A DNA stretch of 64,000 nucleotides from Avichristensenella sp031550535 (GCA_031550535.1 JAVBOM010000004.1:96782-160781); one strand, 5' to 3'. Positions 32,054-40,654 are shown, counted from the first letter of the stretch. Numbers and translations are program-made. The notes: generated by a model not told the origin, from the letters alone.

Positions 32054-33097
32054 TTGACGGACTTGTCCGCTTTCTTGGGCGACATCACGGCACTGCGCGG
32101 CATATCGGGCGATGAGGCGCCCGTCGCGAAAGCGATCGCCGAGGCGTTCCGGCCGCTGTCGGACGATGTCAGGATCGACGCGATGTCCAATGTCATCGCG
32201 CGCATCGGGAGCGAAGGGCCGCGCGTGATGATCGTGGCGCATCTGGATGAAATCGGCCTGATGGCCACCCTGGTCGAGGATGACGGCGCGGTGCGCTTCA
32301 CGCGCAACGGCGGCGTGGACCCGCGCATTCTGCCCGGCTCGCGCGTGACCGTATACACGGAGGAAGGCCCGATGACCGGCGTCGTCGGCGCGCTGCCACC
32401 GCACCTGCTCTCCGCGGAGGACCGCAAAAAGAACTACGAGATGACGAAGCTCTTCGTCGACCTCGGCCTCCCCGCCGAGCGCGTGAAAGCCCTGGTGCAC
32501 CCCGGCACGCCGATCCAGCTCTACGGCCCGATGCGGGCGCTGGAAAACAGGCGCTACACCAGCAAGACCATCGACGACCGGGGCGGCGTGGCGATGATGC
32601 TGCGCGCGGCTGAGCTGCTGCAGAAGCGCGAGATTTCCGCGCAGGTGTACTTTGTCGCCGCCTCCCAGGAGGAAGTGGGCAGCAACGGCGCGATCACCGC
32701 CGCGTACACGCTCGATCCGGACATTGGCATCGCCATCGACGTGACACACGCGGAAATGCCCGGCTGTGAGCCGGACGAGGTTCACCCGCTGGACAAGGTC
32801 GTGCTGAGCGAGGGGCCGAACATCCACCCGAAGCTGCACAAGCGCCTGATGGACCTGGCGAAGGAAATTCGTGTTGATGCCGAGACGAGCATCTGCGCCG
32901 GCGTCACCTGGACGGACGCCGACCCACTGCAGATTTCGCGCGCGGGCGTGCCCACGGCGCTGATTGAAATGCCGCTGAAATACATGCACACCACCGTGGA
33001 AACGGTCTCCATGGAGGTCATCGAAGAGGCCGCGCGGCTGCTCGCCGGGTTTGTGGGCGGGCTGGACGCGGGATGGGAGGAATGGCTGTGCTTCTGA
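32054..33097 (+). CDS. M42 family aminopeptidase, paralogue 1
   Basis: 347 residues from a TTG start with AGGAGGGA six bases upstream; the nearby ATG at 32050 is in another frame. M42 features: ITALRGISGDEAPVAKAI, VMIVAHLDEIGLMA (metal His/Asp), SKTIDDRGGVAMML (bridging Asp), VAASQEEVGSNGA (catalytic Glu pair), IDVTHA and MPLKYMHTTVETVS (last His). M42 enzymes form dodecameric tetrahedral particles that trim peptides. First of three tandem paralogues. Confidence 0.9.
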   Translation: MTDLSAFLGDITALRGISGDEAPVAKAIAEAFRPLSDDVRIDAMSNVIARIGSEGPRVMIVAHLDEIGLMATLVEDDGAVRFTRNGGVDPRILPGSRVTVYTEEGPMTGVVGALPPHLLSAEDRKKNYEMTKLFVDLGLPAERVKALVHPGTPIQLYGPMRALENRRYTSKTIDDRGGVAMMLRAAELLQKREISAQVYFVAASQEEVGSNGAITAAYTLDPDIGIAIDVTHAEMPGCEPDEVHPLDKVVLSEGPNIHPKLHKRLMDLAKEIRVDAETSICAGVTWTDADPLQISRAGVPTALIEMPLKYMHTTVETVSMEVIEEAARLLAGFVGGLDAGWEEWLCF

Positions 33098-34131
33098 AAG
33101 AACTGACCGGCGCGCGCGGCGTATCCGGCAACGAGCACGAGATCCGCGCGCTGTTGAAGACCCTGGCCGAGGCGCGCGGCGCGACCTGCACCGTGGACCG
33201 CATCGGCAACCTGATCGCGACCAAGGACGGCGGCGACAAAAGCGCCCCGCACATCCTGCTGGACGCGCACATGGACGAGGTCGGCCTCATCGTCTCCGGT
33301 GTTCGGGATGACGGGCTGCTGCGCTACAGCACCGTCGGCGGCATCGACCCGCGCGTGATGGTGTCCAAGGCCGTGCTCTGCGGGGACAAGCAGGTCCCCG
33401 GCGTGATCGGCGCGAAAGCGATCCACCTGCAGAGCGAAGCCGACCGCAAAAAGGTGCTCGGCCACGACAACCTGTTCATCGACATCGGCGCGAAGAGCAA
33501 GGCGGAGGCTGAAAAGCTCTGCCCGCCCGGCACATACGTGGTGTTTGACAGCCCGCTGACACAATTCGGCGAGGGCCGCGTCGTCGGCCGCGCGCTGGAT
33601 GACCGCATCGGCTGCCTGACGCTGTTGCGCGCGCTGGAGCACGGCTACAAGGGGCGTCTCACCTGCGCGTTCACCGTGCAGGAGGAGGTCGGCCTGCGCG
33701 GCGCGACGGTCGTCGGCCACTACATCGATTACGATCTCGCCTTCGCGATGGAGGGCACGGCGGCGAACGACCTGGGCGATGTCCCGACGGAGCAGCAGGT
33801 CTGCAATGTCGGCGCGGGCATCGTCATCAGCCACATGGACCGCGCGTCCATCGCCCATCCGCGCCTGCGGGACGCGGTCGAGTCCATCGCCAAGGAGCGT
33901 GGCGTGCCCCATCAGCGCAAGCGGTACATCTCCGGCGGGAACGACGCGGGCGCATTGCAGCGCGGCGCGGGCGCAAAGCCGACCCTCGCGCTCAGCGTGC
34001 CCTGCCGCTACATCCACTCCCCCTCGTCCGTCGCGGCGGAAGCGGACATCCAGGCGCAGGCCGATCTGACGCTTGCCCTGCTGGACGCGCTGCCCGGGCA
34101 ATGGTCAGCCATCCTGGGCGAAGCCAAATAA
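33088..34131 (+). CDS. M42 family aminopeptidase, paralogue 2
   Basis: 347 residues. GTG 33088 is preferred because GGGAGG then has a 7-nt spacer; ATGs at 33073 and 33082 are too far or too close. It overlaps the end of paralogue 1 by 10 bp. Motifs: LLKELTGARGVSGNEHEI, ILLDAHMDEVGLIVS, RALDDRIGCLTLL, TVQEEVGLRGATVVG, SLSVPCRYIHSP-like LSVPCRYIHSPSSV. YISGGNDAGALQ supplies the residue group before the last ligand. Substrate preference probably differs from its neighbours. Confidence 0.9.
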   Translation: MLLKELTGARGVSGNEHEIRALLKTLAEARGATCTVDRIGNLIATKDGGDKSAPHILLDAHMDEVGLIVSGVRDDGLLRYSTVGGIDPRVMVSKAVLCGDKQVPGVIGAKAIHLQSEADRKKVLGHDNLFIDIGAKSKAEAEKLCPPGTYVVFDSPLTQFGEGRVVGRALDDRIGCLTLLRALEHGYKGRLTCAFTVQEEVGLRGATVVGHYIDYDLAFAMEGTAANDLGDVPTEQQVCNVGAGIVISHMDRASIAHPRLRDAVESIAKERGVPHQRKRYISGGNDAGALQRGAGAKPTLALSVPCRYIHSPSSVAAEADIQAQADLTLALLDALPGQWSAILGEAK

Positions 34132-34156
34132 CTGAAAGAATAAGGAGGCAACCGAT

Positions 34157-35152
34157 ATGATGAAGGATACCCTGATCGCGATGCTGAAGCCCTTCGGCCC
34201 GTCCGGCAGCGAAGCGCCCATCGCGGCGGCCATACAGGACATGCTGCGCCCCTATGTGGACGAAATCCGCGTGGACTCCATGGGCAACGTCATCGCGACG
34301 AAGCGCGGCCCCGGCAAGCGCGTCATGTTCAGCGCGCACATGGACACCATCGGCTATATCGTGCTGGATGCCGACAAGGAAGGCTTCCTGCGCGTTTCCA
34401 ACATCGGCGGCATACCCGCCGCGCAGGCCGCCATGCGGCATATCGCCTTCGCGAACGGCGTGACCGGCGTGATCGCGATGGAGCCGCTCGGCAGCGACAC
34501 AGCTTCCATGGCGAAGCTGTACGTGGACATCGGCGCGGACAGCCGCGAGGCGGCGCTGGAACGCGTGCCGGTCGGCACCATGGCGTCCATCGTGTACCAG
34601 CTCACCGAGATGGGTGACGGCCTTTGCTGCGCGCCGTACATGGACGACCGCGCCGCGTGCGCCGTGCTGGCGGAATTGATGATGGCGCTGAAAAGCACAA
34701 AGCATGAGATCGTCGCGGTGTTCTCCACGCAGGAGGAGGTCGGCTGCCGAGGCGCGCTGGCCGCCGCGTACAGCGTGGAGCCGGACATCGGTATCGCCAT
34801 CGACGTGACGCCCGCGGGCGATGTGCCCAAGTGTGACCCGCCGCTGCCGGTCAAGGTAGGCAAGGGCCCGGCGGTCAAGGTGAAGGACGGGTACAGCATT
34901 TCAACGCCCATGGTGCGGGACGGTCTGGTCGCGGCGGCGAAGGCGGCCGGCGTGCCGTATCAGTACGAGGTGCTCCCCTACGGCGGCACCGACGCGGGCG
35001 CGATGATGACCAGCCGGGGCGGCGTGCCCAGCGGAACGCTCTCCATCCCGTGCCGGTACGTGCACTCGCCGGTGGAGACCGTGTCCCTCCCGGACATGGA
35101 AAACAGCGTGAAGCTGCTGCTGGCGTATTTGGATCAGGTATTGACCGTGTGA
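34157..35152 (+). CDS. M42 family aminopeptidase, paralogue 3
   Basis: 331 residues; AAGGAGGCAACC before ATG. Motifs: LKPFGPSGSEAPIAAAI, VMFSAHMDTIGYIV, APYMDDRAACAVLA, STQEEVGCRGALAAAYSVEPD, IDVTPAGD, PYGGTDAGAM and IPCRYVHSPVETVSL. In the first motif HMDTIG replaces the HMDEVG of paralogue 2. Three clustered M42 genes suggest a mixed particle or a set of complementary aminopeptidases. A terminator follows directly. Confidence 0.9.
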   Translation: MMKDTLIAMLKPFGPSGSEAPIAAAIQDMLRPYVDEIRVDSMGNVIATKRGPGKRVMFSAHMDTIGYIVLDADKEGFLRVSNIGGIPAAQAAMRHIAFANGVTGVIAMEPLGSDTASMAKLYVDIGADSREAALERVPVGTMASIVYQLTEMGDGLCCAPYMDDRAACAVLAELMMALKSTKHEIVAVFSTQEEVGCRGALAAAYSVEPDIGIAIDVTPAGDVPKCDPPLPVKVGKGPAVKVKDGYSISTPMVRDGLVAAAKAAGVPYQYEVLPYGGTDAGAMMTSRGGVPSGTLSIPCRYVHSPVETVSLPDMENSVKLLLAYLDQVLTV

Positions 35153-35157
35153 TGCTT

Positions 35158-35181
35158 GGGGGACATTTGTCCCCCTTTTTT
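35158..35181 (+). terminator. Terminator of the M42 operon
   Basis: GGGGGACA / TGTCCCCC with a tight 2-nt loop followed by TTTTTTATTT. Confidence 0.85.
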
Positions 35182-35226
35182 ATTTCGACCGACGGAACGC
35201 GCGCGAGCGTCAAAGGAGGTGTCGAT

Positions 35227-36408
35227 ATGCGTTCCAAGATGCTTTGCCTGGTGGTTGCCCTGTGCCTGGCGGTTCCTGTCTGGGGTCTGGCGGCCTCACC
35301 TGCCCCGGCGGAGGATGCCGCGCCCAAGGTGGTGACGTATGGCAAGGGGGTGCTGTATGACGGCATCCCGCTTGCGAACGGCGGCTTTCTGCTGGTGGGC
35401 GCGACACACGACGACCCCTGCGACGCGCTCGCCCTTTGGACGAACGCGAAAGGCGAGGTTCTGCTGGAATCCGGCATTTCGAGCTTTCCCGAGGATGGCG
35501 ACACCACGCCGCACGATATTTTCACGGATGCCGTGGCGCTTCCGGACGGAAACTTCGGCATACTGCTCAACACATCGAGCGCCAAATCCAGCAGCTACAA
35601 GCTGCTCATTGTGGACAGCACCGGCGAGGAAGTCAGGCAGATGAAGCAGCAGCCGGAGGGCGTCGGCTTCATCTCGAACGAAGGCCCCGCTTTTGAGGTG
35701 CTCGTTTGGCACCTGCTGAGCGACGGCATCCTGGTTCAGCGCCGGACGACAGTAGATGAGAATGACTGGCAGCACCTGAACACGCTGACGCGGATGGATT
35801 TTGACGGCAACGTGCTCTGGCAGCGCGAGTACCCGGATATGCTCCCGTGGATCATCCATCCATGGAGTTCAGATTCCATTGTGCAGGACGGCGACAGCCT
35901 GTACCTCACCGGCATCTGGCGGGAGGCGCAGGAATACGCCGCGTGCGTGGCGCGCCTGGACGGAGAAGGCAATGTCGAATGGACATACGCGATGGAGCCG
36001 ACCGGGTACAGCCACTTCACGGGGCTTGGCCTCCTGCCGGACGGCAGTCTGCTGCTCTGCGGCAGCGAAACGACCATCCAGAATGACAACGACAAGGCGT
36101 TTTTAACGCGCCTGGACGCGGAAGGCAAGCTGGTATCGCAGGCGTATTACGAGGAGGCGGACTTCGGCAGGCTGCAATACTTCTTCCCGGTGGACGACGG
36201 CTTCCTCGCCGTGCGCTCGCGCTTTGTGGAAAAAGAGCAAACGAGCGATTTGGTGCGCCTGGGCGCGGACGGCGACATTCAATCGGTTGCCCCGCTGCAT
36301 GCCGCGCTCTATGAAACCACGGGCATCCACAAGGGCCCGGACGGAAAGTTGTACGTGTTCAGCGGGCCGGACATGACGGTGACCGCGCTGACCTTGCCGG
36401 AACTGTAA
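35227..36408 (+). CDS. Secreted beta-propeller-like protein of unknown function
   Basis: 393 residues; AAAGGAGGTGTCG before the ATG. Signal peptide MRSKMLCLVVALCLAVPVWGLA, no lipobox. The mature part is built from repeats of the type LANGGFLLVGAT..., LPDGNFGILLNT..., LLPDGSLLLCGSE..., VDDGFLAVRSR, i.e. strand-turn-DG-strand units resembling Kelch/PQQ-like propeller blades. Substrate and role unknown. I do not recognise a named family. It has its own terminator downstream. Confidence 0.65.
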   Translation: MRSKMLCLVVALCLAVPVWGLAASPAPAEDAAPKVVTYGKGVLYDGIPLANGGFLLVGATHDDPCDALALWTNAKGEVLLESGISSFPEDGDTTPHDIFTDAVALPDGNFGILLNTSSAKSSSYKLLIVDSTGEEVRQMKQQPEGVGFISNEGPAFEVLVWHLLSDGILVQRRTTVDENDWQHLNTLTRMDFDGNVLWQREYPDMLPWIIHPWSSDSIVQDGDSLYLTGIWREAQEYAACVARLDGEGNVEWTYAMEPTGYSHFTGLGLLPDGSLLLCGSETTIQNDNDKAFLTRLDAEGKLVSQAYYEEADFGRLQYFFPVDDGFLAVRSRFVEKEQTSDLVRLGADGDIQSVAPLHAALYETTGIHKGPDGKLYVFSGPDMTVTALTLPEL

Positions 36409-36430
36409 TCGCGGAAGCAGAACCTTGGGA

Positions 36431-36464
36431 AACCCCGTCCGTGCGCTCTGCCGGGCGGGGTTTT
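36431..36464 (+). terminator. Terminator after the secreted propeller gene
   Basis: AACCCCGTCC / GGGCGGGGTT stem (one G-T pair), 12-nt loop, followed by TT. It ends 7 bp from the stop of the convergent 39-aa ORF and may serve both. Confidence 0.65.
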
Positions 36465-36470
36465 CCCGCG

Positions 36471-36590
36471 CTACTCTCCTTCCGCCTCCATGTATTTCTC
36501 CTCCAATAGAATCTGCGCTCTCCGCAGCTCTGCGATGGCATCGGACACCGCATTGAAAAGCTCAATGTACATGGCTTTGTAGTCGGACAT
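36471..36590 (-). CDS. 39-residue protein divergent from an XRE regulator
   Basis: ATG at 36590 with AGGA upstream (GGAGGAAATTCT). Sequence starts MSDYKAMYIELFNAVSDAIA and continues ELRRAQILLEEKYMEAEGE; it is predicted all-helical and amphipathic. It has a good promoter whose -10 box overlaps a perfect palindrome (36611-36633), and it diverges from an XRE-type gene. I recall short proteins with the DYK..Y..LFN..TD motif beside phage-type repressors in Clostridia; their function is unknown. Support comes from the binding site, promoter and clean frame. Confidence 0.65.
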   Translation of the reverse strand: MSDYKAMYIELFNAVSDAIAELRRAQILLEEKYMEAEGE

Positions 36591-36610
36591 AGAATTTCCT
36601 CCAAAATGTT

Positions 36611-36658
36611 AAATCGTACTATTTGTACGATTTTATCACGTACTATCGCCATAATCAA
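36611..36658 (-). promoter_or_regulatory. Divergent promoter with palindromic operator
   Basis: Minus-strand promoter TTGATT (36658-36653), 17-bp spacer, TAAAAT (36635-36630). The -10 box overlaps a perfect inverted repeat AAATCGTAC (36611-36619) / GTACGATTT (36625-36633). A half-site CGTACTAT lies at 36639-36646. The layout predicts that the XRE protein represses the 39-aa ORF and possibly itself. Confidence 0.65.
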
Positions 36659-36674
36659 GAGCAAAGGTGATAGT

Positions 36675-36944
36675 ATGGAAAAAAGAAGGAACATTATCGG
36701 CATCCGCATGCGCGAAGCCAGGAACATGGAAACCCCCAAGGCGACGCAACGGGATATCAGCGCGCGCTTGGAGGTGCTTGGCGTCCCTATATCCGATAAT
36801 ATGCTTGGCAAAATGGAAAACGGGGAGCGATCCGTCACCGATATCCAATTGCTGGCCATTGCCAGGGCGCTTCGCGTCAATCCATCGTGGCTACTTGGGT
36901 TGTCCGAGGAAATGCGGTTTACCTTTCACGATTCGCCCCAATAG
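36675..36944 (+). CDS. XRE family transcriptional regulator
   Basis: 89 residues from ATG 36675 (AAAGGTGA upstream); an upstream ATG at 36606 runs through the operator and is not used. Single HTH_3 domain: IGIRMREARNMETPKATQRDISARLEVLG, then MLGKMENGERSVTDIQLLAIARALRVNPSWLLG, the standard cro/cI fold with conserved E-N-G turn. No C-terminal effector domain is present. It most likely binds the palindrome in the divergent region. Confidence 0.88.
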   Translation: MEKRRNIIGIRMREARNMETPKATQRDISARLEVLGVPISDNMLGKMENGERSVTDIQLLAIARALRVNPSWLLGLSEEMRFTFHDSPQ

Positions 36945-36958
36945 TCCATATCCGCACA

Positions 36959-36993
36959 AAGAACAGCCCCGCGCGTCCGCGCAGGGCTGTTCT
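36959..36993. terminator. Bidirectional terminator
   Basis: AAGAACAGCCC / GGGCTGTTCTT with an inner GCGCG/CGCGC stem. Lies between the convergent XRE gene and the lipoprotein gene at 37005. Confidence 0.8.
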
Positions 36994-37004
36994 TCATCAA
37001 ATAA

Positions 37005-37727
37005 TCACCCGTTCCCCGTCAAAATCGAAAGCGCGGTGATTTCCTCTGGAAGCGTCTGGTCCCCCAGGGGCTTCACGATCACCCCCACGCCCTTCTGATC
37101 GCTATCCGGCATATTGGGCACATACGTGCTTTCCGTCAGTACCACGCGCACGCTCTTGCCGTCGATGGACATCGTGATGAACCCGTCGCCGATCTCCGTG
37201 ACATCGCCCATGAAGCTCTGCACCGGCTCATAGTCCATCGTCTCCACTTCCTCGGTGAACGGCTTGTCGGACACGGCGGACGGATAGAAGCGGATGGTCT
37301 TGTCCTTGATCTCGTCAAAGTCCGACGTCTTGGGCAGCTTGACCCAGACCGGGCCTGACGCAATGCCCTGCACGTACACCTTCGCGTTTTCGGCGTCCAC
37401 TTCCATCACGGTCGCGTCATATACCGTGCTCTGCACGCGAATCGCTTCTACATCCTTGATGGGTTCGAGGCTATCCGTCCGGGGGTAGTACACATCGACG
37501 ATCATGCCGGGCGCGGCTGGCCCTTGCAAATCTACAACCGCCTCATCGGACAGGGACACCGTAAACGGCCCAAAATATGACTCACAGAGCAGGCTGCCGT
37601 CCTCCTTCACCTCCGTAATAGAGGCCGTCTGCCGCGCCGGCTTCACCTCGTTCCCTTCTGCCAGGCCCGCGCACCCCATCAGCGCCAGCATTCCGCACAA
37701 CAGTATCGCCAGGGTCTTTTTCATCAT
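37005..37727 (-). CDS. Lipoprotein of unknown function, copy 1
   Basis: 240 residues, start ATG 37727 with AAAGGAT upstream. Lipobox LMGC at ~16-19 after a hydrophobic stretch. Mature part: SITEVKEDGSLLCES, PGMIVDVYYPRTDSLEPI, VWVKLPKTSDFDEIKDKTIRFY, VTEIGDGFITMSIDGKSVRVVLTESTYVP. It is clearly paralogous to the next gene, from which it differs at most positions but keeps the same segment order. No known domain is recognised. Both share a conserved upstream block. Confidence 0.75.
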   Translation of the reverse strand: MMKKTLAILLCGMLALMGCAGLAEGNEVKPARQTASITEVKEDGSLLCESYFGPFTVSLSDEAVVDLQGPAAPGMIVDVYYPRTDSLEPIKDVEAIRVQSTVYDATVMEVDAENAKVYVQGIASGPVWVKLPKTSDFDEIKDKTIRFYPSAVSDKPFTEEVETMDYEPVQSFMGDVTEIGDGFITMSIDGKSVRVVLTESTYVPNMPDSDQKGVGVIVKPLGDQTLPEEITALSILTGNG

Positions 37728-37773
37728 TTCTTGATCCTTTCGCGTTTTCGGAGCGCCTTGCGCCCCACCATAA

Positions 37774-37800
37774 CAACGAAAGGGACTTCCAGATTATTCC
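37774..37800 (-). promoter_or_regulatory. Conserved upstream block of lipoprotein copy 1
   Basis: On the minus strand GGAAT, 17 bp, CGTTG, with CCTTTCGTTGT also present at the equivalent place upstream of copy 2. The spacing looks like an extracytoplasmic-function sigma promoter (GGAA..CGTT). This is an inference from two sites only. Confidence 0.4.
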
Positions 37801-37812
37801 CTTTTGATGCGG

Positions 37813-38547
37813 TCAGCCGCCCGTCGGATATACGCCAATCGCGATGACCTCCTCCGGTACGTCTTCTTCATCGGTTGCGGCGAAGAAGATTTCCACTCCA
37901 TGGCCCACGCTCCGCTCGACCGGAATCTGCGTTTCCTCCGTCAGCACAACACGCACCGTCTTTCCCTCGATGTCCGCCGTCATGTAGCCGTCGCCGATCT
38001 CCGTGACCGTGCCCGCGAGTTTCTCAACCACGGTATAATCCTCCACCCGCACCACTTCCGCAATCGACTTACCGGCCAAGCCATACGCCTCAAATGCGAT
38101 GTACTTGCCTTCCAGCGCGTCGAGACCTGCGGCTTTCGGCAACTTAACCCACATGTCGCTCGTCCATGAGCCTTTGACCCGCACCATCGCGCTCTCCGCA
38201 GCGACCCCTGTCACGGCGACAATGTATACCTTGTTTCGGATCGACAGCGCGTGGAGCGTAGACAGTGTGTAATCGTTCGAGGAAGGGTTTTTCACAAAAT
38301 CCGTCCCAGGGAACCACACCTCCACGATCATCCCCACCGCGCCGCCCCCTGGCAACGTGTTCTGGGTGTCCTCCGATACCAGCACCGTGAGTTCCTCGCC
38401 CGAATCAGACTCGCATAGCAGGGACCCATCTTCCCGCACTTCCAGAATGGCGCAGTCCTTGAAAAAATTCCCTTCCGTATCCGCGACTCCCGCGCAGCAA
38501 ACCAGCAGCAGCGCACCGCACAGCAACACCGAAAGCAGTTTCTTCAT
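37813..38547 (-). CDS. Lipoprotein of unknown function, copy 2
   Basis: 244 residues. Signal with lipobox LLVCC near residue 17, then AILEVREDGSLLCES, VGMIVEVWFPGTDF, MWVKLPKAAGLDALEGKYIAFE, VEDYTVVEKLAGTVTEIGDGYMTADIEGKTVRVVLTEETQIP. These segments line up with copy 1 in order. The pair is probably a tandem duplication. The stop lies 13 bp from the upstream block of copy 1. Function unknown. Confidence 0.75.
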   Translation of the reverse strand: MKKLLSVLLCGALLLVCCAGVADTEGNFFKDCAILEVREDGSLLCESDSGEELTVLVSEDTQNTLPGGGAVGMIVEVWFPGTDFVKNPSSNDYTLSTLHALSIRNKVYIVAVTGVAAESAMVRVKGSWTSDMWVKLPKAAGLDALEGKYIAFEAYGLAGKSIAEVVRVEDYTVVEKLAGTVTEIGDGYMTADIEGKTVRVVLTEETQIPVERSVGHGVEIFFAATDEEDVPEEVIAIGVYPTGG

Positions 38548-38596
38548 TCTGTGTTGTTCCTTTCCCGTATTGGTGTCCTTTTGGGTTCACCCATTA

Positions 38597-38623
38597 CAAC
38601 GAAAGGAATTTCCAGTTTCTTCC
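38597..38623 (-). promoter_or_regulatory. Conserved upstream block of lipoprotein copy 2
   Basis: Minus strand GGAAG, 17 bp, CGTTG; the core TTTCGTTGT and the TGGAA inside the spacer match the block at 37774-37800. Confidence 0.4.
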
Positions 38624-38657
38624 ACCATTACCGTGCCACCTGTTGTCACGCCACCTG

Positions 38658-39809
38658 TCACCGCACACGCATCTCGTCCTCCCTGGAGATGCTTAAAAGC
38701 ACCCCCACGGCCGCCATAAAGATGCTGACCGATGTCCCGCCCGCGCTAAAAAAGGGCAGGGGCAGCCCCGTTGTGGGCAGAAGCCCCACCACGACGCCCA
38801 TGTTGAGGAACGCCTGCACCGTAATCATCGCGGTGATCCCGGCGGCGAGCAGGCAGCCAAACTTATCCGGGCACCGGAGCGCCACGCGGATGCCGGCATA
38901 CGCGAACGCGAGGAACAGCGCGACCACGGCCAGGCAACCCAGCAGGCCGAAATCCTCCGCGATGGAGGCGAAGATGAAGTCCGATTCCGGGTACGGCAGG
39001 TATGCGGTCTTTTGCCTACCCTGGCCGAGGCCCATGCCGAACAGACCGCCGGACCCGAACGCGATCAGCGATTGCGAAAGCTGATACCCCTCGTCGCTCA
39101 TCTGGGCGAACGGATCCCGGAACGACAGTAGACGCTCCCGCCGGTACGGCTCGCTCCACGCATACCACGCGCCCAGCGCCACGCCAGCCACGCCCATCAG
39201 CGACAGGTGCCGCATGCGCGCGCCCGCCACCGCAATCATCACAAACGCGACGATCAGGATGCTCATCGCGGTGGAGAGGTTCGGCTGCTCCAGGATCAAC
39301 AGGAACATCACGCCCGGCACAATCAGCACCGGCGCGATGCCCGTGAACAGGCGGTGCACCTTCTCGCCCTTGTTCGTCAGCGCGTTCGCCATGAACAGGA
39401 TCATCGCGAACTTGGCGAACTCGGACGGCTGGAAGCTCATGCCTGCCAGGTTCAGCCAGCGCCGGGAGCCGTTCGCCAGCACGCCAATGCCCGGGATTAC
39501 CACCAGCACGAGCGTCACGGCGCTGACAGCCAGCATCGCCAGGATCACCCACGGTTTGCGAAAAAACCGATAGTCGGTCTTGGAAAGAACAAACAACGCG
39601 ACGCTTCCCAGCGCGATCCCAGCCACCTGCTGGCGCACCTTGGCGTATGCGTCGCCGCTGTCCTGGAATGTATAGTAGCTGGCGCTGAAGAGCGCCACCA
39701 TCCCCGCCATCAGCAGCAAAATTAAGAGAACCAGCACGCGCATATCAACGCGCTTGCTGGTTCGCTTTTGTGTTCCGCTTCTTTCGTACACAGCGGAACG
39801 TTGGATCAT
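38658..39809 (-). CDS. ftsW: SEDS peptidoglycan glycosyltransferase FtsW
   Basis: 383 residues from ATG 39809 (AAGGAG upstream). Ten membrane helices; SEDS signatures GSRRWLNLAGMSFQPSEFAKFAMILFMA, ILEQPNLSTAMSI, GYQLSQSLIAFGSGGLFGMGLGQGRQKTAYLPYPESDFIFASIAEDFG and VVVGLLPTTGLPLPFFSAGGTS. FtsW polymerises lipid II at the septum together with the PBP encoded at 44558. In usual dcw clusters it is followed by murG; here the cluster stops at ftsW. Confidence 0.93.
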   Translation of the reverse strand: MIQRSAVYERSGTQKRTSKRVDMRVLVLLILLLMAGMVALFSASYYTFQDSGDAYAKVRQQVAGIALGSVALFVLSKTDYRFFRKPWVILAMLAVSAVTLVLVVIPGIGVLANGSRRWLNLAGMSFQPSEFAKFAMILFMANALTNKGEKVHRLFTGIAPVLIVPGVMFLLILEQPNLSTAMSILIVAFVMIAVAGARMRHLSLMGVAGVALGAWYAWSEPYRRERLLSFRDPFAQMSDEGYQLSQSLIAFGSGGLFGMGLGQGRQKTAYLPYPESDFIFASIAEDFGLLGCLAVVALFLAFAYAGIRVALRCPDKFGCLLAAGITAMITVQAFLNMGVVVGLLPTTGLPLPFFSAGGTSVSIFMAAVGVLLSISREDEMRVR

Positions 39810-39832
39810 GACCGCTCCTTTGCCATTCTGTA

Positions 39833-40654
39833 CTATTTTTGGGCCACCGCGCAAATGGTCTTGTCCTCCTGCGCGCGGGTGTGACCGCATACGTCGGCAT
39901 AGAAGGATACGCCGGAAAAGCCAGCGGCATGCAACATATGCGTAAGCCGCTCCTCGTCAAATATCTCATTCCAGATGTTGTACGTGCGCAGCGCCTCGGC
40001 GGTGATGACGTTGTACTGCTCCAGCACCACCGATGTGCCGTACAGGCAGTCGCACTTCACGCACACGTATTCCTCGGGGCTCCAGAATCCGCCGTTCTCG
40101 TAGGAGATGGTCCGCTGCTCGTTAAACTCCCGGAGCGTGCCCTGTGTGAAGGCATCCATCACGAACAGCCCACCGGGCTTCAGCGCGCGGAAAATCTTCG
40201 AAAGGAACCGGCGGCGGATGTCCGGCGCGAGCACGCCAAAGTCGCAATAAATCAGCGTGACCACGTCAAACTCCTCCTCATACGTGAGGCTCAGGTAGTT
40301 CTGTTGGACGTAGGTGATCCTCTTCTCCCTTTTTTCGGCCGACGCTTTCGCGTACTCAATCGATCTTTTGGAATAGTCCATGCCTGTCACACGGAACCCC
40401 GCATCGTCAAACAGCTCCGCGTAAATCCCAGGGCCGCACCCCAGATCCAGCAGCGCCCCACCCTTCCCCAGGGACGCGATCCACTTGGCGGACGCCCGGA
40501 CAAACGAGTGCTTGCGCGTGGCCGCCTCCACCTTGGGGTCGAGGTGGGCGGCAAGCATCTGTTTGGATATATGGGCATCCTCCCAAAAGGCGTGCGCGTT
40601 GGGCGTGTAGGCTGTGGGCCGCATCTTCATCGCATCAATCATCTTGTCATACAT
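39833..40654 (-). CDS. Class I SAM-dependent methyltransferase inserted in the dcw cluster
   Basis: 273 residues. Motif I ALLDLGCGPGIYAELF at ~67-82, acidic strand-2 end VTGMDYSKRSIEYA, motif IV FDVVTLIYCDFGVL, LKPGGLFVMDAF. The N-terminal ~60 residues (AFWEDAHISKQMLAAHLDPKVEAATRK) and the C-terminal CGHTR region set it apart from rRNA methyltransferases. It is 11 bp after murD and 23 bp before ftsW, so it is cotranscribed with cell-wall genes. Substrate unknown; rsmH is a different family and is not in this position. Confidence 0.8.
   Translation of the reverse strand: MYDKMIDAMKMRPTAYTPNAHAFWEDAHISKQMLAAHLDPKVEAATRKHSFVRASAKWIASLGKGGALLDLGCGPGIYAELFDDAGFRVTGMDYSKRSIEYAKASAEKREKRITYVQQNYLSLTYEEEFDVVTLIYCDFGVLAPDIRRRFLSKIFRALKPGGLFVMDAFTQGTLREFNEQRTISYENGGFWSPEEYVCVKCDCLYGTSVVLEQYNVITAEALRTYNIWNEIFDEERLTHMLHAAGFSGVSFYADVCGHTRAQEDKTICAVAQK

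Noticed and set aside
38597..38623. CGTT block as a definite ECF sigma promoter
   Set aside because: Only two paralogous sites support it, so it is kept as a hypothesis and not as a firm call.
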